A stretch of 64,000 bases of DNA. Origin: Streptomyces zinciresistens K42 (GTDB taxonomy: Bacteria > Actinomycetota > Actinomycetes > Streptomycetales > Streptomycetaceae). The stretch is from the NCBI RefSeq assembly GCF_000225525.1, contig NZ_AGBF01000001.1:186001-250000 (forward strand), read 5' to 3'. Position numbers and translations under genes: made by a program. The notes beneath the pieces are model-generated. The model was not told where the DNA came from. It searched no databases and worked only from the letters and a program-made list of their open reading frames with translations. This document shows, in pieces, positions 32,312 to 41,501 of this stretch (position 1 is the first letter of the stretch; each line of letters begins with the position of its first letter).

Positions 32312-33814
32312 TCACCGGTCCGGGGCAAGGGCGCCGAGAAACTGGAAGACGTCGTCGAGTGCGCTCACGCTGAGGTGCCGACTGCGTGGACGCACGATGC
32401 TCGCTGTGCCGCACTCGCTCAACTCGCGGCACCGGCGAACCAGCCATGGCCACGGGATATCCAGAAAGCCGGCCAGTGTCCGCAACCGGGCTTCCGGGTC
32501 AGGGCCCGTGGCCACGCTGTGTGCGCGCGCCTCCCTGAAGGCCTCGTGATACGCCCGCAGCGCGGGGCGGTGGGTGACGGTATCGGCGGCCCAGATCGCC
32601 TCGGTCCGGACCCAGTTGGCGACGGCCGCGCGCTGGCTGGGGACCAATGCGAAGCCGTCGACCTCGGAGTACTCCGGGTCAGCGAGAACGTCGACCTTGA
32701 TTCCGTGCAGTTCCATCAGCGCGATGGCCAGAAGCAGCAGGATGCGTTCGTACCGGCTGCTGCGGGTTACCTCGGCCTCCGGAACGCAGAAGACCCGGAC
32801 CATGGGCGTCGCAGCGTCGGTGTACTGGGCCGCCAGAGTCTTGAGGTAGTCGGCTTTGTGACGGAACCACAGCCACGGGGCGGCCTGCTCACCGGTCTGT
32901 TCCCGAGTCCAGAAGACAGGGGATGTTGTCACCCCATCGAGTCGCCGCACGATGTGCCGGGCGCAGAACGCAGATCCGAGCCACTGTGCTCCGGCCGTCG
33001 TGAGATCGGGCAGCGCCACCCGGCTCGGCGCGGAACGCGGCAGCGAGAGGTAGGTGTCCAGCGCCTCCTGTTCCTCGGCGAGGGCGAGGTCGTCCGCCAG
33101 GAGCCCGTCATCGAGCTGAACCAGGGACCACAGCAGTCCGTACGTCAGATCGTCCAGCAGGTGCGCGGCCGGCAGGGCAAGCATTTCGGCGTCGGAAGAC
33201 ACCGTCAGCGCGCGGCGGGCGTTCGCCGCGTCGATCACGTAGAGCTGGGTGTCGTCGCCCTGCTCAGCGACGCCTACGAGCATCCCGCGGCGGGCCGGTC
33301 GTAAGAACTGATGCAGCGCTGGGTCGGAGGCTTCGATATAGGCGGAGCTGTCCCGGACTGTGGCAGCCCGGATGCCGATCGCAGCGGTTGTGCCGTCGAG
33401 CACCTGCCGACCAGCGAGTTCCCACGAGTCGGCGACTTCATCGGAACTGGACAGGAACACCCTGCTGGTGGGCCAGCGCTCGGTGATCGTGGCGGCGGCG
33501 CGTATGTCTCCCCGGCTGTGCGGCAACGAACGCACCTGCATGACGGATGGCGCGGGACTGAACAAGTCGGAGCAGGGGACTCCGAACAGGCGCTCCAGAA
33601 TCAAAGCCGCATCTGGCCAGGGCTGTCCGAACCAGTAGCCCTTCGCCCACCGGTCAAAGGTGGAACGTGAGACCGAGACGGTCGCCAGGCGCGGCGAGTC
33701 GGTCTCGTTGGCCAGCTCCCGTGCGGTCCGCTCGAAGTGGGTGCAGAAGACCACCCATCGGTCCCATCGGCGTTCTTCGAGGAGAACGCGGAACAACGTG
33801 GGGCGGGCGGACAT
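32312..33814 (-). CDS. Regulator-like protein, shared N-terminal domain plus large unknown sensor region
   Basis: A 500-residue protein. Residues 8-88 (FRVLLEERRWDRWVVFCTHF, then VSRSTFDRWAKGY and LERLFGVPCSDLF) are the same domain as in the genes at 27470 and 29406. The remaining 400 residues differ: segments such as IGIRAATVRDSSAYIEAS and GMLVGVAEQGDDTQLYVIDAA suggest a phospholipase-D-like or ligand-binding fold, but I cannot name it. AGGAAGG precedes ATG 33814. It is probably the first gene of the operon running to 26698. Confidence 0.75.
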   Translation of the reverse strand: MSARPTLFRVLLEERRWDRWVVFCTHFERTARELANETDSPRLATVSVSRSTFDRWAKGYWFGQPWPDAALILERLFGVPCSDLFSPAPSVMQVRSLPHSRGDIRAAATITERWPTSRVFLSSSDEVADSWELAGRQVLDGTTAAIGIRAATVRDSSAYIEASDPALHQFLRPARRGMLVGVAEQGDDTQLYVIDAANARRALTVSSDAEMLALPAAHLLDDLTYGLLWSLVQLDDGLLADDLALAEEQEALDTYLSLPRSAPSRVALPDLTTAGAQWLGSAFCARHIVRRLDGVTTSPVFWTREQTGEQAAPWLWFRHKADYLKTLAAQYTDAATPMVRVFCVPEAEVTRSSRYERILLLLAIALMELHGIKVDVLADPEYSEVDGFALVPSQRAAVANWVRTEAIWAADTVTHRPALRAYHEAFREARAHSVATGPDPEARLRTLAGFLDIPWPWLVRRCRELSECGTASIVRPRSRHLSVSALDDVFQFLGALAPDR

Positions 33815-34019
33815 CTCGGACCTTCCTGGGGCGAAGGCGGGGGAGCGTGCATCCGGGCTACGTGAGCTGGGTCACCACGCAACTATGCTCGCTACTCTGT
33901 GGCGTTGGCAAGCCTCACTCTGCAACCTGCATAGTTCGGGCTGCAGTCTGTTCGCCTCGTGGGTGCCGTGGCACACTTCAGCGAACGACAGCTGCCGGCC
34001 GAAGGGGAGAGGAACCGGC

Positions 34020-34889
34020 GTGAGCGAACCGAAGTCCGCCCCGACCGTGCTGGCCATCGTCTTGGGCCGGCGCCTGGCCGCCCTGCGCGAGGCGGCCGGC
34101 TTCACCGCTGCACAGGCCGCCAAGCCCCTGCGGATCGCGCCGACGACGGTCACCAGGATGGAGAAGGCCGAGACTTCTCTGAAGTACGCCACCGTCAAGA
34201 CGCTTCTCGAGATCTACGGCGTCCCCCAGGCCGAGATCCAGGAATTTCTCGTCCTCCTTGACCAGGCGAGTACGCCCGGCTGGTGGCAGAGTTTCCGCGA
34301 CGTACTCCCGGGCTGGTTCGGGGTGCACGTATCGCTGGAGGGGGCTGCGACCAGCCTCCGCGGCTACGAGCCTGGCGTCCTCCCTGGTCTGCTGCAGACA
34401 CCCGGATACGCCCGCGCCGTCATGGAGCGAGGACTCCCTCGCATGGCGCCTGATGTTCTTGAACGAAGCGTCGACCTGCGCATCAAGCGCCAGGAGATCC
34501 TCACGCGCGAGAAGCCGGCCCCACCCCAGCTGTGGGTTGTAACGGACGAGACGAGCCTACGGCGCCCCGTCGGCGATGCGGCCGTCATGCGCGAGCAGAT
34601 CGAGCACCTCTTGGATGTGACCGACCTCCCGAACGTCACACTGCAGGTGTGCCCCTTCGCAGCAGGGCTCCACCCAGGCGCCTTCGGGCCATTCACCATC
34701 TTCCGATTCGAAATCCCCGAACTTCCCGATATCGTCTGCACCGACAGCCTGAGCCGCGCCGGATACAGCGAGGACAAGGAAGAAGTCGCCCTGTTCCGTG
34801 AAGCGCTGGGCGAAATGAGTGTGTACGCATTCTCAAAGCAAGAAACCAAGAAATTCCTTGGTGATATTCGCAAGGAGCTGTACCTATGA
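34020..34889 (+). CDS. XRE-family regulator with DUF5753 region
   Basis: A 289-residue protein from GTG 34020. The N-terminal HTH reads LGRRLAALREAAGFTAAQAAKPLRI then TTVTRMEKAE. The DUF5753 region starts near residue 100 with YEPGVLPGLLQTPGYARAVM and ends with YSEDKEEVALF. The gene overlaps a DUF397 gene by ATGA, the standard Streptomyces pair that acts as regulator and small partner. The 205 bp between this gene and the divergent gene at 33814 are relatively AT-rich and should contain both promoters. Confidence 0.93.
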   Translation: MSEPKSAPTVLAIVLGRRLAALREAAGFTAAQAAKPLRIAPTTVTRMEKAETSLKYATVKTLLEIYGVPQAEIQEFLVLLDQASTPGWWQSFRDVLPGWFGVHVSLEGAATSLRGYEPGVLPGLLQTPGYARAVMERGLPRMAPDVLERSVDLRIKRQEILTREKPAPPQLWVVTDETSLRRPVGDAAVMREQIEHLLDVTDLPNVTLQVCPFAAGLHPGAFGPFTIFRFEIPELPDIVCTDSLSRAGYSEDKEEVALFREALGEMSVYAFSKQETKKFLGDIRKELYL

Positions 34890-35116
34890 GTCACGTCCTG
34901 CGCGCCGCCACAGAGCTTGGAGCGGCAGAGTGGGTGAAGCCTTGGAGTGGTAGCAACGCCGGAAACTGCGTGGAGGCGAAGCCCCTCGACGATGGCCGCG
35001 TGGCGCTGCGCCAGTCGACCGACCCTGACGGCCCCGCGCTGATCTACACGCGGGGAGAAATCGCGGCCTTCATTATCGGGGCAAAGTCCGGGGATGCGGA
35101 TTTCCTCCTCTCCTAA
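34886..35116 (+). CDS. DUF397 protein
   Basis: A 76-residue DUF397 protein with the family core WVKPWSGSNAGNCVEAKPL and VALRQSTDPDGPALIYTRGEIAAFI. Its start overlaps the XRE regulator stop. BldB/WhiJ-type systems pair a DUF397 protein with such a regulator to control development or metabolites. The target genes are not identifiable. Confidence 0.95.
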   Translation: MSHVLRAATELGAAEWVKPWSGSNAGNCVEAKPLDDGRVALRQSTDPDGPALIYTRGEIAAFIIGAKSGDADFLLS

Positions 35117-35176
35117 GCCCCACGTAGCTCGCAATACCGCGCCAAAAATCCGACACGAAGGGCAAGCAGAATAGCG

Positions 35177-35962
35177 ATGACGTTAAAGCCCATCGATACC
35201 AGCCGCCCCCACCCGGCCCGCATGTACGACTACTACCTCGGCGGCAAGGACAGTTACCCGGTCGACGAGGAGGCTGCCGAGAGAGTCATATCGTTCCTGC
35301 CGGCCATCAGGGTCGCTGCCCGCACCAACAGGGGCTTCATGAATCGGGCTGCCCGGCTCCTGGCCGACCGCGGCGTGCATCAGTTCCTCGACATCGGAAC
35401 CGGCATCCCGACCGAACCCAACCTTCACCAGGTCGTCCAAGCGGTCAACCCGCAATCACGTGTGGTCTACGTCGACAACGACCCCGTCGTTCTGCGCCAT
35501 GCGGAGGCGCTCCTGCGGAGTACGCCCGAGGGGGCGACGAAGTACATCGAGGCGGATGTCCGCGAGCCCGGGAAGATCATCGAAGGCGCCCAGGAGATCC
35601 TCGACTTCGAGGAGCCTGTCGCCCTCTCGCTCGTAGCCCTCCTGCACTTCGTCTCCGACGAGTACGGGCCCTACGATCTTGTCAATGAGCTCTTGGCCCC
35701 GCTCCCCTCAGGTAGCTTCCTCATGCTCTCGCACGTGACGGGAGACTTCGACCCTGCCGGGTGGGACAAGGCCGTCGAGATCTACCGGAAGAGCGGCATA
35801 CCCGCGCAGGTGCGGTCGCGAGACGAATTCGCCCGTTTCTTCACGGGACTTGACCTGATTGATCCGGGCGTTCAGGTCGTCACCAACTGGCATCCGGAGC
35901 CTGATCAGGAGTTCGCCGACGAACAGGTGCCTCTCTACGTCGGCGTCGCGCAGAAGCCGTAG
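35177..35962 (+). CDS. SAM-dependent methyltransferase (PF04672/DUF574 type), TTA codon at position 3
   Basis: A 261-residue protein with the family start RPHPARMYDYYLGGKDSYPVD, the SAM loop FLDIGTGIPT, and VVYVDNDPVVLRHA. These methyltransferases are abundant in Streptomyces and often sit next to XRE/DUF397 pairs. The third codon is TTA (35183-35185), read only by the bldA tRNA, so translation probably waits for late growth. The ribosome site is weak. The substrate is unknown. Confidence 0.9.
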   Translation: MTLKPIDTSRPHPARMYDYYLGGKDSYPVDEEAAERVISFLPAIRVAARTNRGFMNRAARLLADRGVHQFLDIGTGIPTEPNLHQVVQAVNPQSRVVYVDNDPVVLRHAEALLRSTPEGATKYIEADVREPGKIIEGAQEILDFEEPVALSLVALLHFVSDEYGPYDLVNELLAPLPSGSFLMLSHVTGDFDPAGWDKAVEIYRKSGIPAQVRSRDEFARFFTGLDLIDPGVQVVTNWHPEPDQEFADEQVPLYVGVAQKP

Positions 35963-36069
35963 ACGCCTGGCGGCATGGCTGGGCCGAGAGCCTGTCCAGC
36001 ATCAGTCCGGACAGAGCACGGTGATGATGTGCGGAGAGGCCCTATGGAAAACAGCAGGGGGTATGTCTG

Positions 36070-36885
36070 ATGGGCGACCGAGGTCTGGAGGACTCGCGTG
36101 CCAGCATGCTGGTCGCCGTCGACGAGCGAGACCTTCGCTTCGTTCCCCGCGCCCAGGGTTCGTTTTCCGTGTACTGGCGGGACGTTCACGCACGTGCGGT
36201 CCAAGCCCTGTCGGCGGGGGAGCCGGTCTTGCTGGCCCCGCTTGTCGACTTCGCCTACGTCAAGGGGTGCGAGGAAGCCGGACTGGATCCCCGTTCGGAG
36301 AAGGGTTTCCGCGCCTACGCGAGCCGATGGGTCCCGAGGAACGAGCTGTGGTCCTTCGCGGGAGAGACGGCTGACGAGATGCTCCTGCAGATGAAGCGGG
36401 AACAGCAGGCATGGGCCACGGCTGTTCGCTGCAGGAGCGTGTTCGACGCGGTGAACGCGCAGCACCCCGGTGCGGAGGCCTGGGCGAGAAGCTACTCGGC
36501 GGGCGTTCTGACGGCGCTGACCGAGGAGGCGGTGCGGCGCGCCGAGTCGCGCGGCGGTGCTGGCGGCCGGATCGCCTTGGTCGCCAAGGCCGGAGACCTG
36601 GAGCTCGGTAGTTACGCGATGCCGGTCGGCGTCATCGGCGGGGAGATCCGTGTACCGGATCGGGACCGGGAGCGATTCGTCGCGCTGCTGGGTGCCTCGC
36701 TCGTCGCCGCGTCGAGCGGCGTTCTGACGCTGGTGACCGGTGACGACGGCCCGGTGCACGTATGGACCGTAGGGAGGCAGGGGTTGGTGCCGAGCGAGCA
36801 CGGCGAACTCATCCTCGAGCCGAATGACGCGCACGGTCGGTCGGCGACGTACGTGCCCGGGTTTCCGCTGCCGTCGCCCGCGTAG
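36070..36885 (+). CDS. Protein of unknown function
   Basis: A 271-residue soluble protein. The middle carries VLLAPLVDFAYVKGCEEAGLDP and a helix AWATAVRCRSVFDAV, and the C-terminal third is beta-rich (ALVAKAGDLELGSYAMPVGVIGGEIRVPD). No domain is recognised. The start is uncertain: ATG 36070 lacks a good ribosome site and a later Met at residue 13 (MLVAVDERD) is possible. It converges with the gene at 36914 across 28 bp. Confidence 0.6.
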   Translation: MGDRGLEDSRASMLVAVDERDLRFVPRAQGSFSVYWRDVHARAVQALSAGEPVLLAPLVDFAYVKGCEEAGLDPRSEKGFRAYASRWVPRNELWSFAGETADEMLLQMKREQQAWATAVRCRSVFDAVNAQHPGAEAWARSYSAGVLTALTEEAVRRAESRGGAGGRIALVAKAGDLELGSYAMPVGVIGGEIRVPDRDRERFVALLGASLVAASSGVLTLVTGDDGPVHVWTVGRQGLVPSEHGELILEPNDAHGRSATYVPGFPLPSPA

Positions 36886-36913
36886 CTGAGCGTCCCGGTC
36901 ACGAGCGCCGCAG

Positions 36914-37381
36914 TCAGAGGGCGCTGTAGGGGATCGAGGCCGCCACGAACCGGCCTCGTTCGGCCGCAGCCATCAGCTGACGCTGAAGTTCCTGTTCGCC
37001 ACCGCGGAGCGGCAGCCCGAGGTCATCGGACACGTACAAGACGACGTATCCCACCTTGGTCGCGAGATAGTTCCAGCGCGGTGGCACGTCGCCCGCCAGT
37101 GTGAGCAGGGGTTCGTCTTCGTTCGGCATGTGGACTTCGATGGTTCGGGCGTCCTGGTGCAGGGTCATCCGCCAGCCGTGCGCTTCGCGGATGCGCATGG
37201 GGTGCCCGGCCTTGACCAGGGGGAGGCCGGCGGCGAGGAGCACGGCCAGCAGCTTGGGCATCAATGGTCCGTTCGGGCCGAGGCGTACTTCCTCATGCGG
37301 ATCCTGAAGGGCGTACCAGGCCAGCTTGTCCTGCGACATACCGGCAGACCATGCCCTGGTCTTCGGTTCGGTGGTGCTCAT
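36914..37381 (-). CDS. Protein of unknown function
   Basis: A 155-residue protein with no recognised domain. Features are the N-terminal DKLAWYALQDPHEEV, a short hydrophobic stretch LLAVLLAAGLPLV that is too weak for a confident membrane segment, and beta-type sequence RTIEVHMPNEDEPLLTL. The segment VGYVVLYVSDDLGLPLRGGEQELQRQL is well formed for a globular domain. Coding use matches its neighbours. Confidence 0.6.
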   Translation of the reverse strand: MSTTEPKTRAWSAGMSQDKLAWYALQDPHEEVRLGPNGPLMPKLLAVLLAAGLPLVKAGHPMRIREAHGWRMTLHQDARTIEVHMPNEDEPLLTLAGDVPPRWNYLATKVGYVVLYVSDDLGLPLRGGEQELQRQLMAAAERGRFVAASIPYSAL

Positions 37382-37512
37382 GCAGCTGCCTCATCTCGCG
37401 CGCGGTCTGGTGGCCCCGGCCGGTTAACGATCGGCTGTCCCGCTGGCTACGGGAGCGGCGACCCGGCGGGCCGGGTCACGAACCGAGTGACGTTCCGGCC
37501 GTCGACGGAGGA

Positions 37513-38220
37513 CTACGACACGCAGACCGACACACCGAGCGCACCAATGATCATGTACGGGCCGAAGGCGATGCGACCGCGGGTGCGTCCCTGAAGCAGG
37601 TTCACTGCGGCGCCGAGGGCGAACATCGCGAAGGTGCCCACGAGCACGGTGGCCCAGTTGTGCCAACCGAGCAAGGCCCCGAGGGTGGGGGCGAGCTTCA
37701 CATCGCCGAGTCCGATGCCGCCGAAGGTCATGAGGGCGAACGCGGAGCCGAGCGCGGCGGCGGCTGCAAGACAACGGGCGAAGCTGCCGGGTTCTCCGGC
37801 CACTCCTGCGGCTGCCAGCAGGGTGATCGTCCCGGCGAAGGCGGGAACGGTGAGGATGTTGGGGAGCCGGTGCACTTTGGCGTCGATCAGGATGAGCGCG
37901 GTGCCGCAGGCGGCGACCCAGTAATGTGCGGCGGCCAGCCAGCCCGTCAGGCCAGTGGCGGCGACGAGGGCGAAGGCGAGCGCGGTCATGGCCTCGGGGA
38001 GGCCGCGGGCCGGGTACCAAGGCGTGCGGCATGACGCACAGCGGCCTCGGGGCGGCGCGAGGAGCCGGATGGCCGCTGGGGCTGGTGCGTCACACGAGGG
38101 GCAGGCGTGCCGGAGCGGTGCGCCGGCGGGCACGGTCCTGGTGAAAAGCAGCGGGCGGGTGGCGGTGCCGGCCAGGGCGCCGGCGAGAAGGGCGACGGTC
38201 GTGGTCAGCACGGTCATCAC
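37513..38220 (-). CDS. A24-family prepilin peptidase
   Basis: A 235-residue polytopic membrane protein with about seven hydrophobic helices. The two catalytic Asp residues are in LILIDAKVHRLPN and GIGLGDVKLAPTLG (the GxGD-V-K motif). Two CxxC pairs (CPSC and CASC) near residues 40-65 fit the cytoplasmic zinc-like loop of type IV prepilin peptidases. It probably cleaves the leader of the Tad pilin encoded 15 kb away at 53492, since no other pilin gene is in the window. Confidence 0.9.
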   Translation of the reverse strand: MMTVLTTTVALLAGALAGTATRPLLFTRTVPAGAPLRHACPSCDAPAPAAIRLLAPPRGRCASCRTPWYPARGLPEAMTALAFALVAATGLTGWLAAAHYWVAACGTALILIDAKVHRLPNILTVPAFAGTITLLAAAGVAGEPGSFARCLAAAAALGSAFALMTFGGIGLGDVKLAPTLGALLGWHNWATVLVGTFAMFALGAAVNLLQGRTRGRIAFGPYMIIGALGVSVCVS

Positions 38221-38512
38221 GGCGGCTCCCGGTGTCGTTCTGCCCCGGCATATGTCGGGATCTTGGAGCCTATGCGAGTCGCCCCCTCGGTTCGATGGGG
38301 TATCGGGGAGCAGGTCGAAAGCAACGACCAGGTCACGGCGCGAGCAAGGGCCCTGATCACGGTGGATGCGCCGGGCCGGCGCTCCTACCGTTCAGATTCA
38401 GAAGCGCGATCACCTAACCGCGGAGGGGCGGAATGTCACACGGCGGCGGCTGATCGCACCTCTATAGGCGACAGCGCCGAGCGCACGGGCACGACGAAGG
38501 GGGCATGGGTCC

Positions 38513-39931
38513 ATGACGATCACCGCCGATCTCGGGAAGGCGGGGGCGGTCGGGGGCGGCCGCCGCCGGGTCGTGTGGACACGTGGCCGCCGCATCACCT
38601 TCGGGATCATCGGGTTCGGGTCCCTGCTGATCGCCTTGACCGGCTTCGTCGGCTCCTACACGGCCGTACGCGACCTCGCCGAGGAGAAGGGTTTTGGCTG
38701 GTTTGCCACTATCTTTCCCCTTGGGATCGATATTGGCATCATCACGATGCTTGCCCTCGATCTTGCCCTGACCTGGGTCGACTTGCGGTATCCGCTCCTG
38801 CGGCACATCGCCTGGCTGCTGACCGTGGCAACGGTGGCATTCAACGCGTTCTCTTCTTACCCGGACATACTTGCATCTTTTATGCATGCGGCGATTCCCT
38901 TGCTGTTCATCGCGATCACCGAGGCGGTCCGGCATGCGATCGCCGTCGCGACGGCGCGCGAGGAAGGGCGGGAGGATTATGCGCTCTCGCTGGGCCGGTG
39001 GCTTCTCGCCCCCTGGTCGACCTGGTTGATCTGGCGCAGCAGGAAGCTGTGGCCGAGCACGATCTCCTCGTACGAGGTGGCGCTGGCGCTGTACCAGGAG
39101 AAGCTGGACTACCGCCGGGAGTTGCGGGACGCCTACGGCTGGCGCTGGCGAAGGAAGGCCACGCGCGAGGAACTGCGGCCGCTGCGCCGCAGCCGTCTGG
39201 GATACGCCGTCCGCCCGGCAGCAGAGCTGCGCCATCCGGAGCGGGAGGACCTGGCCGAGCAGTCCGCGCCTACCGCGCTCACCACGCCGGGGGTCGTGCT
39301 GGAGAAAGTGCCGGCCAGCCATCCGCCTGCCCTGTCACCGGCCTCCGCCTCGGCGTCGCCCGAGCCGGAGGATGCCGCCGAGCACGAGCGCGCGCAGTGC
39401 CCGCCGGCGGACCGCGCACGAGCCGGCACCGAGCCTGCGGAGGAGCCGCTGCTCGAGCACCCGCGCGAGGACCTCTTTGCCGGCGACACCCCTGTGAACC
39501 AGGAAGCCGAAGCAGCCGAAGACGAAGACCCCCTCGAGCAGCGAGAGCCCGACACGGGGCAGGCCGGCCACCCGGCCGGGGGCCAGGCCAACGTGGACGT
39601 GGACGAGGCCGAAGACGAGGAAGGACCCGTAGAAGACGAGGAAGGCCCCGACGAGGGCGATGATCCCGCCGCTGCCCCGCCGCCGACGATTGAACTGGGA
39701 CCTGCTCCGGCGAACGAGAGCAAGAGGCAGCGGGCCGAGCGGATATACCTGGCGCACCAGAAGGCGGGCGTCGAGCTCACCCGCAAGGACCTGACCCGGT
39801 GGGCCGGATACCAGAACGAGGGGTCGGGACGGAGCGCCTACAACGACCTGGAGCGCAAGCACGGGCCGATCGTGGCCGGCGAGGCGGCGTGGGAGACCGA
39901 TGGCGCCGAACTGGCCACGGTGCCGTCGTAG
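38513..39931 (+). CDS. DUF2637 membrane protein with C-terminal winged-helix-like tail
   Basis: A 472-residue protein. Residues 25-185 form the DUF2637 domain with four or five transmembrane helices (ITFGIIGFGSLLIALTGFVG, FPLGIDIGIITMLALDLAL, HIAWLLTVATVAFNAFSSY, IPLLFIAITEAVRHAIAV). A long acidic and Pro-rich linker (about 220-400) leads to a C-terminal helical domain AERIYLAHQKAGVELTRKDLTRWAGY resembling a helix-turn-helix. DUF2637 proteins are common on Streptomyces plasmids and resemble spread proteins. AAGGGGG precedes ATG 38513. Confidence 0.88.
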   Translation: MTITADLGKAGAVGGGRRRVVWTRGRRITFGIIGFGSLLIALTGFVGSYTAVRDLAEEKGFGWFATIFPLGIDIGIITMLALDLALTWVDLRYPLLRHIAWLLTVATVAFNAFSSYPDILASFMHAAIPLLFIAITEAVRHAIAVATAREEGREDYALSLGRWLLAPWSTWLIWRSRKLWPSTISSYEVALALYQEKLDYRRELRDAYGWRWRRKATREELRPLRRSRLGYAVRPAAELRHPEREDLAEQSAPTALTTPGVVLEKVPASHPPALSPASASASPEPEDAAEHERAQCPPADRARAGTEPAEEPLLEHPREDLFAGDTPVNQEAEAAEDEDPLEQREPDTGQAGHPAGGQANVDVDEAEDEEGPVEDEEGPDEGDDPAAAPPPTIELGPAPANESKRQRAERIYLAHQKAGVELTRKDLTRWAGYQNEGSGRSAYNDLERKHGPIVAGEAAWETDGAELATVPS

Positions 39932-40096
39932 AGAGCGGCCGCGCGCAGCAGGCTGGCACCTACTGGCGATCATTCCTGCCGCAGCAAGCCATCCCCACCG
40001 GGACGGGCGCCGGGAACCGACCCGAGGCGCTGACCTCCCCGCCCGTGGTGGGACACGGTCTTCGCCAGCGCAGGGAGCCTTGGTCCGTCGGCCGGT

Positions 40097-40363
40097 TCAC
40101 GTCTCGCGAGCGCGCCGCCGTCGAGTGCCGGACTCCTGTGCTGGAGCGGGTGATTCACGGCCGGTCTCGGGTACCGCGATCATGGGCGTCGGCTGCGCCT
40201 CAACCCATCCGTCGGCCGTGTGCTCGACCAGGTACTGGCGGGAGAACGGCGCCTCGCGCAGCGCGTTGAGCACCTCCTCGTGGTCGTAGGAAGAGGCGAT
40301 AACGTGCTCGTCGGCGAACTCGTCCTCCTGTACAGCGACGCCGTACAGCACTGGGTCCGTCAT
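40097..40363 (-). CDS. Small protein of unknown function
   Basis: An 88-residue protein with an excellent AGGAGGG site before ATG 40363. The first 55 residues look globular (YGVAVQEDEFADEHVIASSY, VLNALREAPFSRQYLVEH) and the last 30 are basic and disordered. It is in a run of plasmid-like minus-strand genes. I do not recognise the family. Confidence 0.65.
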   Translation of the reverse strand: MTDPVLYGVAVQEDEFADEHVIASSYDHEEVLNALREAPFSRQYLVEHTADGWVEAQPTPMIAVPETGRESPAPAQESGTRRRRARET

Positions 40364-40468
40364 CCCGTCCCTCCTGGGCAGATCCCACCACGGTATTCCG
40401 GCACGCTTGTGCGCGGTCCGGCCGCTGCTGCGCCGGGCAGCACCAACTACCTCTGGGCCGTCCTTGGT

Positions 40469-40909
40469 TCAGCCATCGGCACGCATCGGCGCAATGAACC
40501 GGCGCATCGCGACCATGAGCAGGCCGGCAGATGCGAAGCCGACCAGCAGCCCGGCCGCACGCACCGCCAGGTCCGCCGCACCGGCAAGGTCCAGGGTGCT
40601 CGCGACCGAGACGGCGCCGATCCATCCGGCACCCCACAGCACCATGCAGCCCAGGAACAGCAGGGTGACCCGCATGCCGAGCGATACCCGGGACGCAGGC
40701 TGCGACGCGGGCCCGAGGCAGCGCCGGGCGTGAGCGGCATACGCCGCCCACGCCTGCTGCGGTGTACCTGGGCGGTGGGGAGGCAGACGGCCGCACGAGC
40801 ACAGTGCCCGGTGCTGGGCCTCGCCGGCAGCCGCGGAGGCGTCCCCGTCGATGACGATCTGCGGCTCATGCCGCCCGTCGTCGACGACGAACTGGTCATA
40901 GTCCACCAC
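40469..40909 (-). CDS. Membrane protein of unknown function
   Basis: A 146-residue protein from GTG 40909 (or the adjacent GTG 40906), eight bases after AAGGGA. The N-terminal half is soluble, with ALCSCGRLPPHRPGTPQQAWAAYAAHARRC containing two potential metal-binding Cys and His groups. Two transmembrane helices follow (MRVTLLFLGCMVLWGAGWIG and LAVRAAGLLVGFASAGLLMV). It ends in a basic tail. No function can be assigned. Confidence 0.65.
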   Translation of the reverse strand: MVDYDQFVVDDGRHEPQIVIDGDASAAAGEAQHRALCSCGRLPPHRPGTPQQAWAAYAAHARRCLGPASQPASRVSLGMRVTLLFLGCMVLWGAGWIGAVSVASTLDLAGAADLAVRAAGLLVGFASAGLLMVAMRRFIAPMRADG

Positions 40910-41053
40910 GATGTGACGTCCCTTCGGTGAGGAGGGCCCGCGGGCTCGGTCCGGCCGCCTTCGTCCGGGGCCGGTGGCCAGGCAGGCTCTCAGACTGAGC
41001 CGTGGAACTGCCAGGAGACGATGGCAAAGGAGTGCCGCTGCGCCCGGCACTTC

Positions 41054-41398
41054 TTACTGGGCACCGGCCTCATCGGCCGCTACGACGCACTCGGCCTTAC
41101 CCATCCAGCTCCTCCACCATACGGTTCCCGGCATTCCACAGTTCGGCCCGACCTTGTGCCGATCGGCGTAGACGTATGAATCGCTTACGGCGCGCATGTG
41201 GCCGTCGCAAACGAACGCGCATTGCGCCCCGCCGGTTGGCGACGCGAGCTTCCAGGCGATGTGCCATGCAGGGTTCTGTCCGCACGGTTCAGTGCCGCTG
41301 GTGCCCGGCTCGGCCTCGATGTAGCCGCACGCGGGTGCACTCGTGTCCGGCGAGGGTGTGAGGTCCGGGAAGAACTCAGAACCGGTGTTGTCGCTCAC
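41054..41398 (-). CDS. Cysteine/histidine-rich protein of unknown function
   Basis: A 114-residue protein from GTG 41398 with GGAG five bases upstream. Cys residues in ACGYIEAEPG, EPCGQNPAWHIAW and AQCAFVCDGHM form a likely zinc-binding pattern (C-x-C and C-x3-H arrangements). It resembles small Streptomyces plasmid proteins seen near DUF2637 genes. Biological role unknown. Confidence 0.65.
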   Translation of the reverse strand: MSDNTGSEFFPDLTPSPDTSAPACGYIEAEPGTSGTEPCGQNPAWHIAWKLASPTGGAQCAFVCDGHMRAVSDSYVYADRHKVGPNCGMPGTVWWRSWMGKAECVVAADEAGAQ

Positions 41399-41501
41399 AT
41401 GCTCTCCGTGGACAAATGGCCCGGCGTGGGATGAAGGCGGTTAGAGGGAAGTGCGGACTGTTCCGTCGGCGCAAAGGCCATTCTTTCATCGGCGCCCCGA
41501 T

